Below, in pieces: positions 8,568-16,499 of a stretch of DNA of 28,666 bases. Made by a program: the position numbers and the translations under genes. Every line of letters starts with the position of its first letter. Positions within the stretch are counted from its first letter, which is position 1. Under the pieces are notes generated by a model, which saw nothing but the letters and a program-made list of their open reading frames with translations, was not told the DNA's origin and searched no databases. This DNA is from CAYTAP01 sp964435775 (GTDB taxonomy: Bacteria > Planctomycetota > Phycisphaerae > Tepidisphaerales > Tepidisphaeraceae): assembly GCA_964435775.1 (NCBI GenBank), contig CAYTAP010000040.1, positions 1 to 28,666 on the forward strand, in the 5' to 3' direction.

Positions 8568-8670
8568 GAGGCGAATCCTACCGCATGGGCAGAATAAATC
8601 CGAAGCGCGGAGTGCGTCGCTGACGCGTCGGGCTCGTGATGTCGTGCGAACGTTGTCGCGCGCAAGTGGG

Positions 8671-9462
8671 TCAGGGGGCCTTGGTTTGTGGCGGCAGGGG
8701 GGTGATGCGGGCGGTGTCGAGGTTGTAAGTGGCGCCGATGATGGTCAGCTTTTTGGCGCGGATCGATTCGGCCAGAACGGGGTGGGAGTTTGTCAGTTGC
8801 GCGACGACGCGCCGCACGTTTTCGCGGGTGGCGCGGGCGAGGAGATCGTCGCCGGGAGTTTGGCTGGCGAGTTTGGCGGCGGGGACAATGGGGTTGATGA
8901 AGGCGTCGAGATGGCCGGGGCTGGGGGCTTTGGAGGTGTCGTCGAGAGAGCTGAGAGCGGCCTGCACGGCGCCGCAGCGCTGATGGCCGAGGACGACGAC
9001 CAGGGGGGCGCCAAGATGCTCGGCGGCATATTCGATGCTTCCAATCGCGGCCGCATCGGCGGTGTTGCCGGCGACGCGCACGACGAAAAGATCGCCCAGG
9101 CCGGTGTCAAAGATGAGTTCAGGAGGAACGCGGGAATCGGAACAACAGAGGATGATGGCGAAGGGGTGCTGGCCGATGGCGACTTCGTGGACGCGCCGGA
9201 TCGACTGGGCGGGATGTTCCGCCGCGCCCGAGGCGAAGCGTTCGTTGCCGGCAACGAGGCGCTTCCATGATTCGGCGGCGTCGACGGGCATGTCCTGAGC
9301 GGCGGCATCAACGGTTAGATGAGTCGAGAGCGTGCGGGACGGGTGGTCGGAGGATGGCGCGTTGGATTGGCAACCGCTCAGCAGGGCGATGGCGCCCAGG
9401 GCGAGGGATGCGAGGACAAGTGTTGAAACACGATGGGAGTTGGTCGAATTGAACGGGGGCAT
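8671..9462 (-). CDS. Beta-class carbonic anhydrase, lipoprotein
   Basis: The 263-residue protein hydrates CO2 to bicarbonate. Zinc ligands of a beta-carbonic anhydrase are present: C107 in CCSDSR (with the D109/R111 dyad), and H160 and C163 in GHQRCG. The N-terminus is a lipoprotein signal with hydrophobic core STLVLASLALGAIAL and lipobox LSGC (C31), so the enzyme should be exported and membrane-anchored. Start chosen at 9462 because AAGGAG lies about 10 nt upstream and the lipobox then sits at the correct distance; the open frame continues further upstream without a signal-like N-terminus. A good promoter lies just upstream, so it is probably transcribed alone. Confidence 0.92.
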   Translation of the reverse strand: MPPFNSTNSHRVSTLVLASLALGAIALLSGCQSNAPSSDHPSRTLSTHLTVDAAAQDMPVDAAESWKRLVAGNERFASGAAEHPAQSIRRVHEVAIGQHPFAIILCCSDSRVPPELIFDTGLGDLFVVRVAGNTADAAAIGSIEYAAEHLGAPLVVVLGHQRCGAVQAALSSLDDTSKAPSPGHLDAFINPIVPAAKLASQTPGDDLLARATRENVRRVVAQLTNSHPVLAESIRAKKLTIIGATYNLDTARITPLPPQTKAP

Positions 9463-9503
9463 TGGTGAGGCTCCTTTGGAATATGGAAAGCATGTAATCG
9501 GAG

Positions 9504-9532
9504 AAAATAGGTGACTGTCACTACACTGCCAA
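9504..9532 (-). promoter_or_regulatory. Candidate promoter of the carbonic anhydrase gene
   Basis: On the minus strand TTGGCA (9527-9532) and TATTTT (9504-9509) are 17 nt apart, and the predicted transcription start would be about 35 nt before the ATG at 9462. A perfect dyad GTGAC-T-GTCAC (9511-9521) lies in the spacer and could be an operator. Sequence prediction only. Confidence 0.45.
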
Positions 9533-9614
9533 TTCTTGCTGTATAATCGCGGGTTGTGGACCACGGGCGAAGCATGTCCGAAGAATGATTTGCAAGCAAG
9601 CACATTGAGGCGAG

Positions 9615-11867
9615 TCACGGTGTCTCCTGGTGCTTGGCGCCCGACACCAATCCTGAAGCGTCGAGGATGAACGAATGGAAGATCGGATCGTGTGACATCC
9701 CGTCATCAATAAGTCCGGAACCAAAGATCAATCCATTGTTGGTGATGCGCCCCGGACGCAACATGGCCCAGTGGGATGCGGCTCTTGGATTGACTTCAGC
9801 AAGCCATTTGCGGAGGTTCACGATCGAGCCGTCCGGTTTCCACACGATCCCGCCCATATCGCTATTGCCGACAACATACCCCTCATCGTTGATGCCATAC
9901 GCCTCGCAGTTCCATGCCCCGGGCAGGGCGATCATCCTGCCTCCTTTACCCGGAATGCCCTGGTATCGAAAAGCATGCTTGCCATGGCCGCTGACACCGG
10001 ATGTTCCAACAATCTCGCCGGATGCGTTGATGTCATACGCGACGCTGTACCCTCCGCCGGGAAGCATGCCCAGATCATACATCCGCCCACCCTTGCCCGG
10101 GATGCCGTCATAGAGAAATGCGTGATAGATATAGCGTCCGCCGTCACGCGATTCGGAAGCGGTCGTCGATTGGCCGACAATTTGGCCCGCGTCGTTGACG
10201 GCATACGCGGAACTGACACTCCCGCCCAGCGTGCCGAGATCCACCATCCGCCCATCCTTGCCGGGGACTCCCTGATAGATGAACGCATGGTCCTCCGTTT
10301 TGGGATGAATCGTCGTTGCCATACCAACAACCTGTCCCCTGCTGGTCAGCGCTCGACCGGTGCTATTCCCCACGCCACTGATCACCCCCAGGTCAATCAT
10401 GTGTCCCCCGTGACCTGGGACCCCTTCATAGAGGAAGGCGTGCTCATGCCCGTCACTGATGTTGGAAGTGCCGGCGATCTGTCCGCCGGCATTAATCGCA
10501 GACGCGCTGCTGTTCTTTCCGCCAAGCGTGCCCAAGTCGTACATTTGGTCTTTGTCATACAGGATCGCGCGATGGATATCCTTGCTGATATCCACCGTTC
10601 TCACAATCGGGTCGGGAAAACTGATGGAAGAAGCAGGACCACCTGGCTTGGCCAGCGCATCAAGATCAATGATGCTCCCATTGGTTCCCCACGCATTGGG
10701 CACGGTCATCTCGCGCAATTTTTCCTGCCTTGCGGACACGGGTGAGGTTGTCGCCGCGACATACAGCAGGTTCAGGTCGAATCCGCCGAAGGGATCAATG
10801 GCGGCATTTTCGCCGAACTGCGGCGCGTTGGGGGGACGCGATGCCGCCGGCGACGCGGCCAGGTCACGCATCCGCTGAACGCTCGATCTCGTCTTGAAAT
10901 AACGATGGCGAGTGGAAAGGATGGCATCGCACAATTTGGCGCAAGCGGCAAGTTGATGCGACTTATACAATCGCACCGCCATTCCCAACTCCACCAGTGG
11001 TATTTCCTTGTCAAGCCATTCGGGATCGGGCGATTGGTCGGCAATCGCCTTCTTCACGGCGGCATCTCCGCTCTGATCATCCCCTGCCTGATAGAAGGCA
11101 TAAGCCGCATATACCCATGCTCCGGGGCCGCCGGTTTGATTGGCCCATTGGCGCAACTTCTGGCCGGCCGATGGATTGGAATGATCCAGGAGGTATGCCA
11201 TGAGGACATCCTGCCAATCATGCGGGTACTTCGCGGCCGATGCGCGAATTTCTGCTGGCAACAGCAAAAGGCGATGATGATATTCCAGAAAGTGGCAGCG
11301 CTGAATCGGAAGATACCATTTCGCCGGCTGGTACTTGTGGTCATCGTATCCCACCGCCAGACGGCGATTGATCTCCGCCAGAACCCCAGCCACGAATTGT
11401 TCTTTGGTCAACCGCAGGCTGGCGGGGACCTGGATATTTTCAAGGACACGGTCCGGGCTTCCTTCGCCATAGAACCAAAGTGTCCATGTGTAGCCGTTTG
11501 CCGTGGCCGCTCCGCGAACAAGCTTCCATCCGCAATGATAAAACCCGCCACCCCATGTAACAGCGGCGCGATCTGGGTTGATATCGACTCCTTCCGGATT
11601 CAGTCTGGTGACCGAAGGAGGCAACCACAATGGATCGAAGGGACATAGAAAGTCGGTGGCCAGGCGGTTGTAAAGCGTCGGATCGCTCTGGCACAACGTC
11701 ACCAGTTCCACTGTGGCCGGCTTGTAGTTTTCCGGGGACAAGGGCACGGCATTCAGCCAGGCGGTTGGGAGGTAAATCCAAAAATAATACAATAAGACGG
11801 GCGCCGCGATGATGAGAAGTGGAATCAGAAACACCAGCGGCAAACGGCTTTTTGGATGTTTGCTCAT
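9615..11867 (-). CDS. Membrane-anchored HAF-repeat protein
   Basis: The 750-residue protein begins with a short basic segment and one strong transmembrane helix (about residues 10-33, PLVFLIPLLIIAAPVLLYYF), so it is probably anchored with the bulk outside the cytoplasm. Residues about 35-400 are a helical region with no recognised domain; it contains several paired-helix-like stretches around 280-360. Residues about 430-690 carry around five HAF extracellular repeats of roughly 50 residues, each with HAF, YDLGTLGG-like and GxxVG motifs, joined by GxPGKGGRM linkers. HAF repeats are common in planctomycetes and proteobacteria; their role is unknown. Start set at 11867 so that the TM helix is N-terminal; no good Shine-Dalgarno is adjacent, but a tiny upstream frame overlaps this start. 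An alternative start at 12029 would add 54 residues of unlikely sequence. Confidence 0.75.
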   Translation of the reverse strand: MSKHPKSRLPLVFLIPLLIIAAPVLLYYFWIYLPTAWLNAVPLSPENYKPATVELVTLCQSDPTLYNRLATDFLCPFDPLWLPPSVTRLNPEGVDINPDRAAVTWGGGFYHCGWKLVRGAATANGYTWTLWFYGEGSPDRVLENIQVPASLRLTKEQFVAGVLAEINRRLAVGYDDHKYQPAKWYLPIQRCHFLEYHHRLLLLPAEIRASAAKYPHDWQDVLMAYLLDHSNPSAGQKLRQWANQTGGPGAWVYAAYAFYQAGDDQSGDAAVKKAIADQSPDPEWLDKEIPLVELGMAVRLYKSHQLAACAKLCDAILSTRHRYFKTRSSVQRMRDLAASPAASRPPNAPQFGENAAIDPFGGFDLNLLYVAATTSPVSARQEKLREMTVPNAWGTNGSIIDLDALAKPGGPASSISFPDPIVRTVDISKDIHRAILYDKDQMYDLGTLGGKNSSASAINAGGQIAGTSNISDGHEHAFLYEGVPGHGGHMIDLGVISGVGNSTGRALTSRGQVVGMATTIHPKTEDHAFIYQGVPGKDGRMVDLGTLGGSVSSAYAVNDAGQIVGQSTTASESRDGGRYIYHAFLYDGIPGKGGRMYDLGMLPGGGYSVAYDINASGEIVGTSGVSGHGKHAFRYQGIPGKGGRMIALPGAWNCEAYGINDEGYVVGNSDMGGIVWKPDGSIVNLRKWLAEVNPRAASHWAMLRPGRITNNGLIFGSGLIDDGMSHDPIFHSFILDASGLVSGAKHQETP

Positions 11868-11893
11868 TGCTGTGCCAGATGCTTTGTGTTCAT
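11864..11893 (-). CDS. Possible 9-codon leader ORF overlapping the HAF gene start
   Basis: ATG at 11893 opens a frame MNTKHLAQQ whose TGA overlaps the ATG of the HAF-repeat gene (ATGA). GGAGG lies just 1 nt before this ATG, closer than ideal. If translated it would deliver ribosomes to the downstream start, which itself lacks a Shine-Dalgarno. Speculative. Confidence 0.25.
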   Translation of the reverse strand: MNTKHLAQQ

Positions 11894-12042
11894 TCCTCCA
11901 CACGGATTCCCTGTGGATCCGTAAGTGATTCCGTCTCCTTGTTGTAGCCGTGCCTGTCTGGGGGATCAAATGCCGGGCGGCCGCGGGCGGGCGGTCCTTC
12001 ATTTCTTCACTGCCATCCATGACGGACAAGGAACCAGTGTAT

Positions 12043-12059
12043 GGGGGGACTGTCCCCCC
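12043..12059. repeat. Perfect GC-rich palindrome
   Basis: GGGGGGAC and GTCCCCCC form a perfect 8-bp inverted repeat around a single T, in the gap between the PL8 lyase stop (12147) and the HAF gene. It may act as a transcription-terminating or mRNA-stabilising hairpin after the lyase, or be a REP-like element. No T-run follows in either direction. Confidence 0.5.
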
Positions 12060-12146
12060 TATGGCTTGGAGCGTGGATCTGATTGAGTGCCATTAGGGAC
12101 CCTGCCCTTACGACTTTCCGGCCCCTTTCCAGCAGCAACCTTCAGA

Positions 12147-14501
12147 TTAAGGCCTGGGCGGCGACGCGAGGCCCGCCTTGCTCAGGTGCAGCATGGCGGC
12201 TTTGCCAATCAGGGGCTTGTCTGGCAAGTCGCAGTGCAGGACGAGGTCCTTCGTGCCGGCGTCGGCGGTTGGAAGGGTCATCGTGACCTGGACCTGGCCG
12301 GCGGGGGTCCGCTGGATGGGGTCGGAAACATACAGGTCCCAGCCGTCATTGTGCGGCTTGAGCATCAAGACCGCGGGGCGATCGACGGCGATCGACGCAT
12401 GGCCGCCGGCCACCCGTCCCGCCTCATAGAAGATCACCTGAATGACACCGCTGTCGTTCCATCGAACGGCCTGCGCCTGTTTGGAATTGGCCAATACTTC
12501 AAACGGCGGCGCCTTGACGTATTGAGAGATCACTTCCGGCGCCGCATGCGGCAAGACCGCATAGGCATAGGTGTCATGATCGTCGGATTGATCAATCGTG
12601 AGTTGAAAGATCGGCTCAACGGTCTGTTGGGCGTCGGGGTTGGTTTTATTCGCATGGGCCAGATTCGCCCAATGGGTTTTCCGTTTCTCCAGCGTCAGCT
12701 TCGCGGTGGCATTCATGTTGGAAGGCAACAGCAGGTAGCCTGTTCCATCCTGATAAACCCATGCTCCCTTGCCCAGCGGAATATCGACCGCTGCCGTGTC
12801 GTGAAGAATCCGCCCCGCTTGATCGCCCGTGCCATAAGAGACATCGCCTCGCCATTCGGTTTGATTGACGATTGTCTGCACCTTCCCCGTCGTCAGATCC
12901 GCCCCCAGTCCGACCATTCCCCGTTCACTGGCGAAATAGCCCTTATGGCCGGTGGTGGGCATCGACTTGTGTTGGAAGATCATTCCCGCGACGCCAATAT
13001 TTCCGTCCGACACGCCGCCGCAGAATGTATTGATGCTGTGATATCCGCGCCAACTTGTTCCGGTGTTCAGCGGTATCGTGGGGTCGGACGTGATGCCGGG
13101 CAACTGGTCATAACGGATCGCGCCGCGGGCACGACGATATTCATCGCCCTTGGTTTTGATCATCATCGAACCAAACGGAAAATAGTAGTTGACGACGGAC
13201 GAGGGCGAAGCCGACTCCGGTCCCTGGCTGCGGATGGAGCTCAGGTTTACGCCGATGTAGAAATCCTTGCCCCGGAGAATCAAATCCTCGGCGTTCCAGA
13301 AGTATCGGCAGCCGGCGAATTCCTCGTTTTGCGCCAGCCGCTTCATCATGGCGCGCAGTTCATCGGCGCGCTGGACCTGCCCCTCGGATGCGGCGAGCAC
13401 GCCGGCGGCGGCATCCTCCAGCATTTTGGCGCCATTCTGGCTGCCGTTGCCTATGAGGCCGGGGTACATGTTATGCCGGCCGTTGACCGACCAGTCGACG
13501 TCGGATTGGTATACATACCATTGCGTGCCATCGAGCAGCATCGCCGCCACGTTGTCCCATTTATCCGTGGGAATTGCCCAGGGCGTGCCTTCAAACATCT
13601 TCGACGCATGCAAAAGCCCATTCACCCAGTGCTGCACGTATCCGAAAAGATAGGACTGCCGACCGTGGGCAAAGCCATTGCCGTCGTAGGTCATTCCCAT
13701 GGTATCCCAGAACGACGGATCGGGAGTTTGATAGCTCGTATAATAATCGAGCGAGCGCACCATGACCGTGCGCGCCGTGTCAAGCAATTTCGTGTCGTCC
13801 ATCGCAACGGCGCATTGGATCAATGATCGATAGGCCAGATTGCCGACTGTGAATTGCCCGGTGGGGCCGGTGAACACCGCGATGCGATATGGATGAGTCT
13901 TGCGCGCGGCGGCATTCTCGCCCATCAGCGGATAATACCAGGTGAGAAAAAGAGTTTGTTTCAACGCATCGGCAACATCCTTGAATTGGGACGCCTGGAG
14001 TTGGTCATATAGAGAAAAGTATATGGTTGAAGCCGCCCGCGGCGCGGTGAAGGCGGCGCCGGTGAACGGGTCGGGATGCTCCACCACATCGCGACAATAA
14101 TATTGAATCGCCGCGAACAACCGATCGCGAAGCGGAGTCTGTTCCTGAGGCGTCATGCGCGCGAAATTCGGAGCCATCTTGCGCAGACGCGCCAAACCTT
14201 CGCTCCAGCGTCGAGGCGTTCCGGTCTTTAAAAGATCGGTGAACCGCCCCTGGTCATTCAAAAGTGCGAAATTCGCTTTCGTCGCGGCCAAGTCCGCCGG
14301 AGAGTTCGCATCTCCCCGTGCGGCTAGGATCAACTTCTGGCGAAGCTGCCGCATGGCCTGCTTTTTCTGCGGAACCGCTCGTTGAAACTCCGCGTCGAGC
14401 TGGTTTTGTGTTTGGGGAACAGCCACGTTCGCGCCTGCCATCGAATACACCAGAAGACCTCCGATGAATGCCACTGTCGTCAAACCGATACAGTGATTCA
14501 T
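12147..14501 (-). CDS. Polysaccharide lyase family 8 (hyaluronate/chondroitin/xanthan lyase-like)
   Basis: The 784-residue secreted protein has a signal peptide (residues 1 to about 25, GLTTVAFIGGLLVYSMAGA). An alpha/alpha-toroid half follows, then a beta-sandwich half. The active-site helix segment DGNGFAHGRQSYLFGY gives H279 and Y288, 9 apart as in His225/Tyr234 of chondroitinase AC; R342 in GRHNMYP is 54 residues further, again matching Arg288; E429 in the SIRSQGPES segment is the likely Glu371 equivalent. The usual TGAN asparagine reads TGQF (214-217), so that residue may be replaced; N221 is nearby. Family members cleave uronic-acid polymers by beta-elimination, so an acidic polysaccharide substrate is likely, but which one is unknown. 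AGGAG (14506-14510) precedes the ATG. The HAF-repeat gene follows 279 nt downstream on the same strand. Confidence 0.82.
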   Translation of the reverse strand: MNHCIGLTTVAFIGGLLVYSMAGANVAVPQTQNQLDAEFQRAVPQKKQAMRQLRQKLILAARGDANSPADLAATKANFALLNDQGRFTDLLKTGTPRRWSEGLARLRKMAPNFARMTPQEQTPLRDRLFAAIQYYCRDVVEHPDPFTGAAFTAPRAASTIYFSLYDQLQASQFKDVADALKQTLFLTWYYPLMGENAAARKTHPYRIAVFTGPTGQFTVGNLAYRSLIQCAVAMDDTKLLDTARTVMVRSLDYYTSYQTPDPSFWDTMGMTYDGNGFAHGRQSYLFGYVQHWVNGLLHASKMFEGTPWAIPTDKWDNVAAMLLDGTQWYVYQSDVDWSVNGRHNMYPGLIGNGSQNGAKMLEDAAAGVLAASEGQVQRADELRAMMKRLAQNEEFAGCRYFWNAEDLILRGKDFYIGVNLSSIRSQGPESASPSSVVNYYFPFGSMMIKTKGDEYRRARGAIRYDQLPGITSDPTIPLNTGTSWRGYHSINTFCGGVSDGNIGVAGMIFQHKSMPTTGHKGYFASERGMVGLGADLTTGKVQTIVNQTEWRGDVSYGTGDQAGRILHDTAAVDIPLGKGAWVYQDGTGYLLLPSNMNATAKLTLEKRKTHWANLAHANKTNPDAQQTVEPIFQLTIDQSDDHDTYAYAVLPHAAPEVISQYVKAPPFEVLANSKQAQAVRWNDSGVIQVIFYEAGRVAGGHASIAVDRPAVLMLKPHNDGWDLYVSDPIQRTPAGQVQVTMTLPTADAGTKDLVLHCDLPDKPLIGKAAMLHLSKAGLASPPRP

Positions 14502-14810
14502 TCCACTCCTTTCTTTGCGTGATGGACGGATGCAATCGCAATGCCGGACAAGGTGGCGCGCCTTTTGGGGATGCGATGGTCAAAACGATTACGCCGGCCT
14601 TTGTCCAACATCCATTCGCAGGTGTCAAGCCGGTTTGAATTGGACGAGATAAAAGGACAGCCTAATGACTTCCGATGACCACTGATTTTCAGCATCTATA
14701 TTTGTCCGCATTGATCGGTGCTTATCCGTGTTCATCCGTGGTTCACTTTCCCGCAGGAATGGAATGCCGCGCGGGCGCGGGGCGAGAGGATTGCGTTATC
14801 GGGCGTAAAA
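14502..14810. other. Intergenic region with a dispersed-repeat-like segment
   Basis: This 309-bp stretch separates the divergent PL8 lyase and Arg-rich protein genes. I see no credible gene. At about 14703-14743 there is a segment with the internal repeat TTATCCGTGTTCATCCGTGG. Similar ATCCGTG-rich segments occur between genes in many planctomycete and verrucomicrobial genomes and often create false ORFs, as they would here. The rest should hold both promoters; no convincing box pair was found. Confidence 0.4.
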
Positions 14811-15356
14811 ATGGGTGGTTTGGTTAAGCGGGCGTCTGATTTTCCCGATGAGCGCTGGGAGAGGGATGGCAGGGCGCTGGGCGTGAAGTGGAGGCGTGCG
14901 ATGTTGGACATGGATATGGATGAGTTGTTGGAAGAAACGTTTGCGACGACGGACACGGAGGATCGGCGGTCGGGGGGGAAGGGGCCGAATCGTCGCAAGA
15001 GCGCGGTGGATCGCCGGACGGGCATTCAGCGTCGGCAACTGTCGGCCGAGCAGTCGGGGTATGGCGGCGCGGAGCGGCGAAGCGGGATTGAGCGACGGGC
15101 GGACACGGGGCTGGAGCGTCGGCGCGGGCCGGGGCGACGATTGTCCGATGAGCGACGCAGCGCGGAAGAAGGGGAGATGAACGCGGCGCAATTCGAGTTC
15201 ATCATGGCGATTGAAACCTATAAGAAGGTGAACAAGCGGATGTATCCCACATGGACGGAAATCCTGGAGGTCGTCCGGCAGCTTGGATATCGCAAGGTGA
15301 TGGAACGGGAGATTGATCTGAAGGATGTGCCGGAACCGGGGCTGTTTCATTTTTGA
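14811..15356 (+). CDS. Conserved planctomycete-type hypothetical protein with Arg-Arg repeats
   Basis: The 181-residue protein has no recognised catalytic domain. Residues about 50-120 are a highly charged linker with repeated (D/E)RR(S/T/A) motifs (DRRSG, DRRTG, ERRSG, ERRAD, ERRRG, ERRSA), a pattern seen in linkers of many bacterial regulatory proteins and suited to binding RNA, DNA or acidic partners. Residues about 125-163 form a compact helical domain with FIMAIETYKK and PTWTEILEVVRQLGYRKV; I associate this motif with small planctomycete hypotheticals. Start chosen at 14811; an in-frame ATG at 14718 would translate repeat-like DNA, and 14901 is another option. No strong ribosome-binding site is visible. 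Confidence 0.7.
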   Translation: MGGLVKRASDFPDERWERDGRALGVKWRRAMLDMDMDELLEETFATTDTEDRRSGGKGPNRRKSAVDRRTGIQRRQLSAEQSGYGGAERRSGIERRADTGLERRRGPGRRLSDERRSAEEGEMNAAQFEFIMAIETYKKVNKRMYPTWTEILEVVRQLGYRKVMEREIDLKDVPEPGLFHF

Positions 15357-15469
15357 TTTTTCATTTTTGACTGTCGATTGCTGGATGCCGGCCGTTGGTT
15401 GGGACATCGGATATCGCTCAGACGCCTCGCGCTTTTACTTTTGGCGTTTGGGGTCATACCGTCAGGCGG

Positions 15470-16450
15470 ATGAGTCGGTATGATTTCAGTGAGTCGGTCA
15501 CCTCGCACGTGCATCAGGATTGCACCACATTGGGGGTTGAACAGACGGTGGGGGATGCGCTGGCGGAGCTGCGGTCCACGCTGGTGTCGGAAAAAATCGT
15601 TTACTTTTATGTGATCGACGCCGAGCGGCATTTGCTCGGCGTCGTGCCGACGCGCCGCCTGCTCATGAGCCGCCCGGACACCCCGGTGCGCGACATCATG
15701 GTCAAGCACATCATTTCGATCCCGGCATCCATGAGCGTGTTCGATGCGTGCGAGTTTTTCGTCATGCACCGCCTGCTGGCGTTTCCGGTGGTCGATGATG
15801 GGAACCACCTGGTGGGGGTGGTTGATGTGTCGATGTACACCGATGAGATGCTGGGGGTGACGGAGAAGCAGACGGCCGACGATGTGTTTCAGTTGATCGG
15901 TCTTCGCGTCCTGCAGGCGCGGTGGGTGTCGCCGATGAGCGGGTTCAAGCATCGTTTCCCCTGGCTCGTGTGCAACATTGCCGGGGGTCTGGCTTGCGCG
16001 TTCATCGCGGGGCAATACGAGGCGTTCCTCAACACCGTGATTGTCCTGGCGCTGTTCATTCCCATCGTACTGGCGCTGTCCGAAAGCGTGTCGATGCAGT
16101 CGATGTCGATCACGGTGCAAACCCTGCGGGCTGGAAACATCGATGTGCCGCACCTCCTGCGGGCGCTGCGGGTGGAGCTCCTGACGGCGCTGATGCTGGG
16201 CGTCGCATGTGGCGCGGTGGTCGGCGGTGTGGCGTTCGCATGGCAACGCCCGGGGATGATCTCGACGGCCATCGGCGGATCCATCGCGCTGGCGATCATC
16301 TCCGCATGTCTGCTGGGGGTGTTGATCCCCACCGCCATCCGGGCGCTGAAGATCGATCCGCGCGTCGCGGCCGGTCCGGTGGTCCTGGCGACGGCGGACA
16401 TCCTCACCTTGCTTTTTTATTTCAACTTATCGGCGCGCCTGCTTGGATGA
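15470..16450 (+). CDS. MgtE-like divalent cation transporter, short form with CBS pair
   Basis: The 326-residue protein has two CBS domains (about residues 10-130) followed by the five-helix MgtE pore domain (about 150-326). The pore contains FIPIVLALSES and MQSMSITVQTL, the place of the family's GGNxGxQS motif, and D310 in VVLATADILTLLFYF, corresponding to the selectivity aspartate of MgtE. MgtE proteins import Mg2+ across the inner membrane and are gated by Mg2+ bound to the cytosolic domains. The usual N-terminal superhelical domain of about 130 residues is absent, and GGN is replaced by SES, so gating and ion preference may differ. Start at 15470 gives a CBS domain near the N-terminus; the frame is open 75 nt further upstream. 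It converges with the carboxypeptidase gene. Confidence 0.85.
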   Translation: MSRYDFSESVTSHVHQDCTTLGVEQTVGDALAELRSTLVSEKIVYFYVIDAERHLLGVVPTRRLLMSRPDTPVRDIMVKHIISIPASMSVFDACEFFVMHRLLAFPVVDDGNHLVGVVDVSMYTDEMLGVTEKQTADDVFQLIGLRVLQARWVSPMSGFKHRFPWLVCNIAGGLACAFIAGQYEAFLNTVIVLALFIPIVLALSESVSMQSMSITVQTLRAGNIDVPHLLRALRVELLTALMLGVACGAVVGGVAFAWQRPGMISTAIGGSIALAIISACLLGVLIPTAIRALKIDPRVAAGPVVLATADILTLLFYFNLSARLLG

Positions 16451-16499
16451 GGCGAAAGCGAGCGTCCTGAGGACATTGCGTTTAACGAACAGCGCCCAC

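Noticed and set aside
12087..13826. 579-codon plus-strand open frame
   Set aside because: Antisense to the PL8 lyase, which has a signal peptide, ribosome-binding site and active-site motifs; the plus frame has none.
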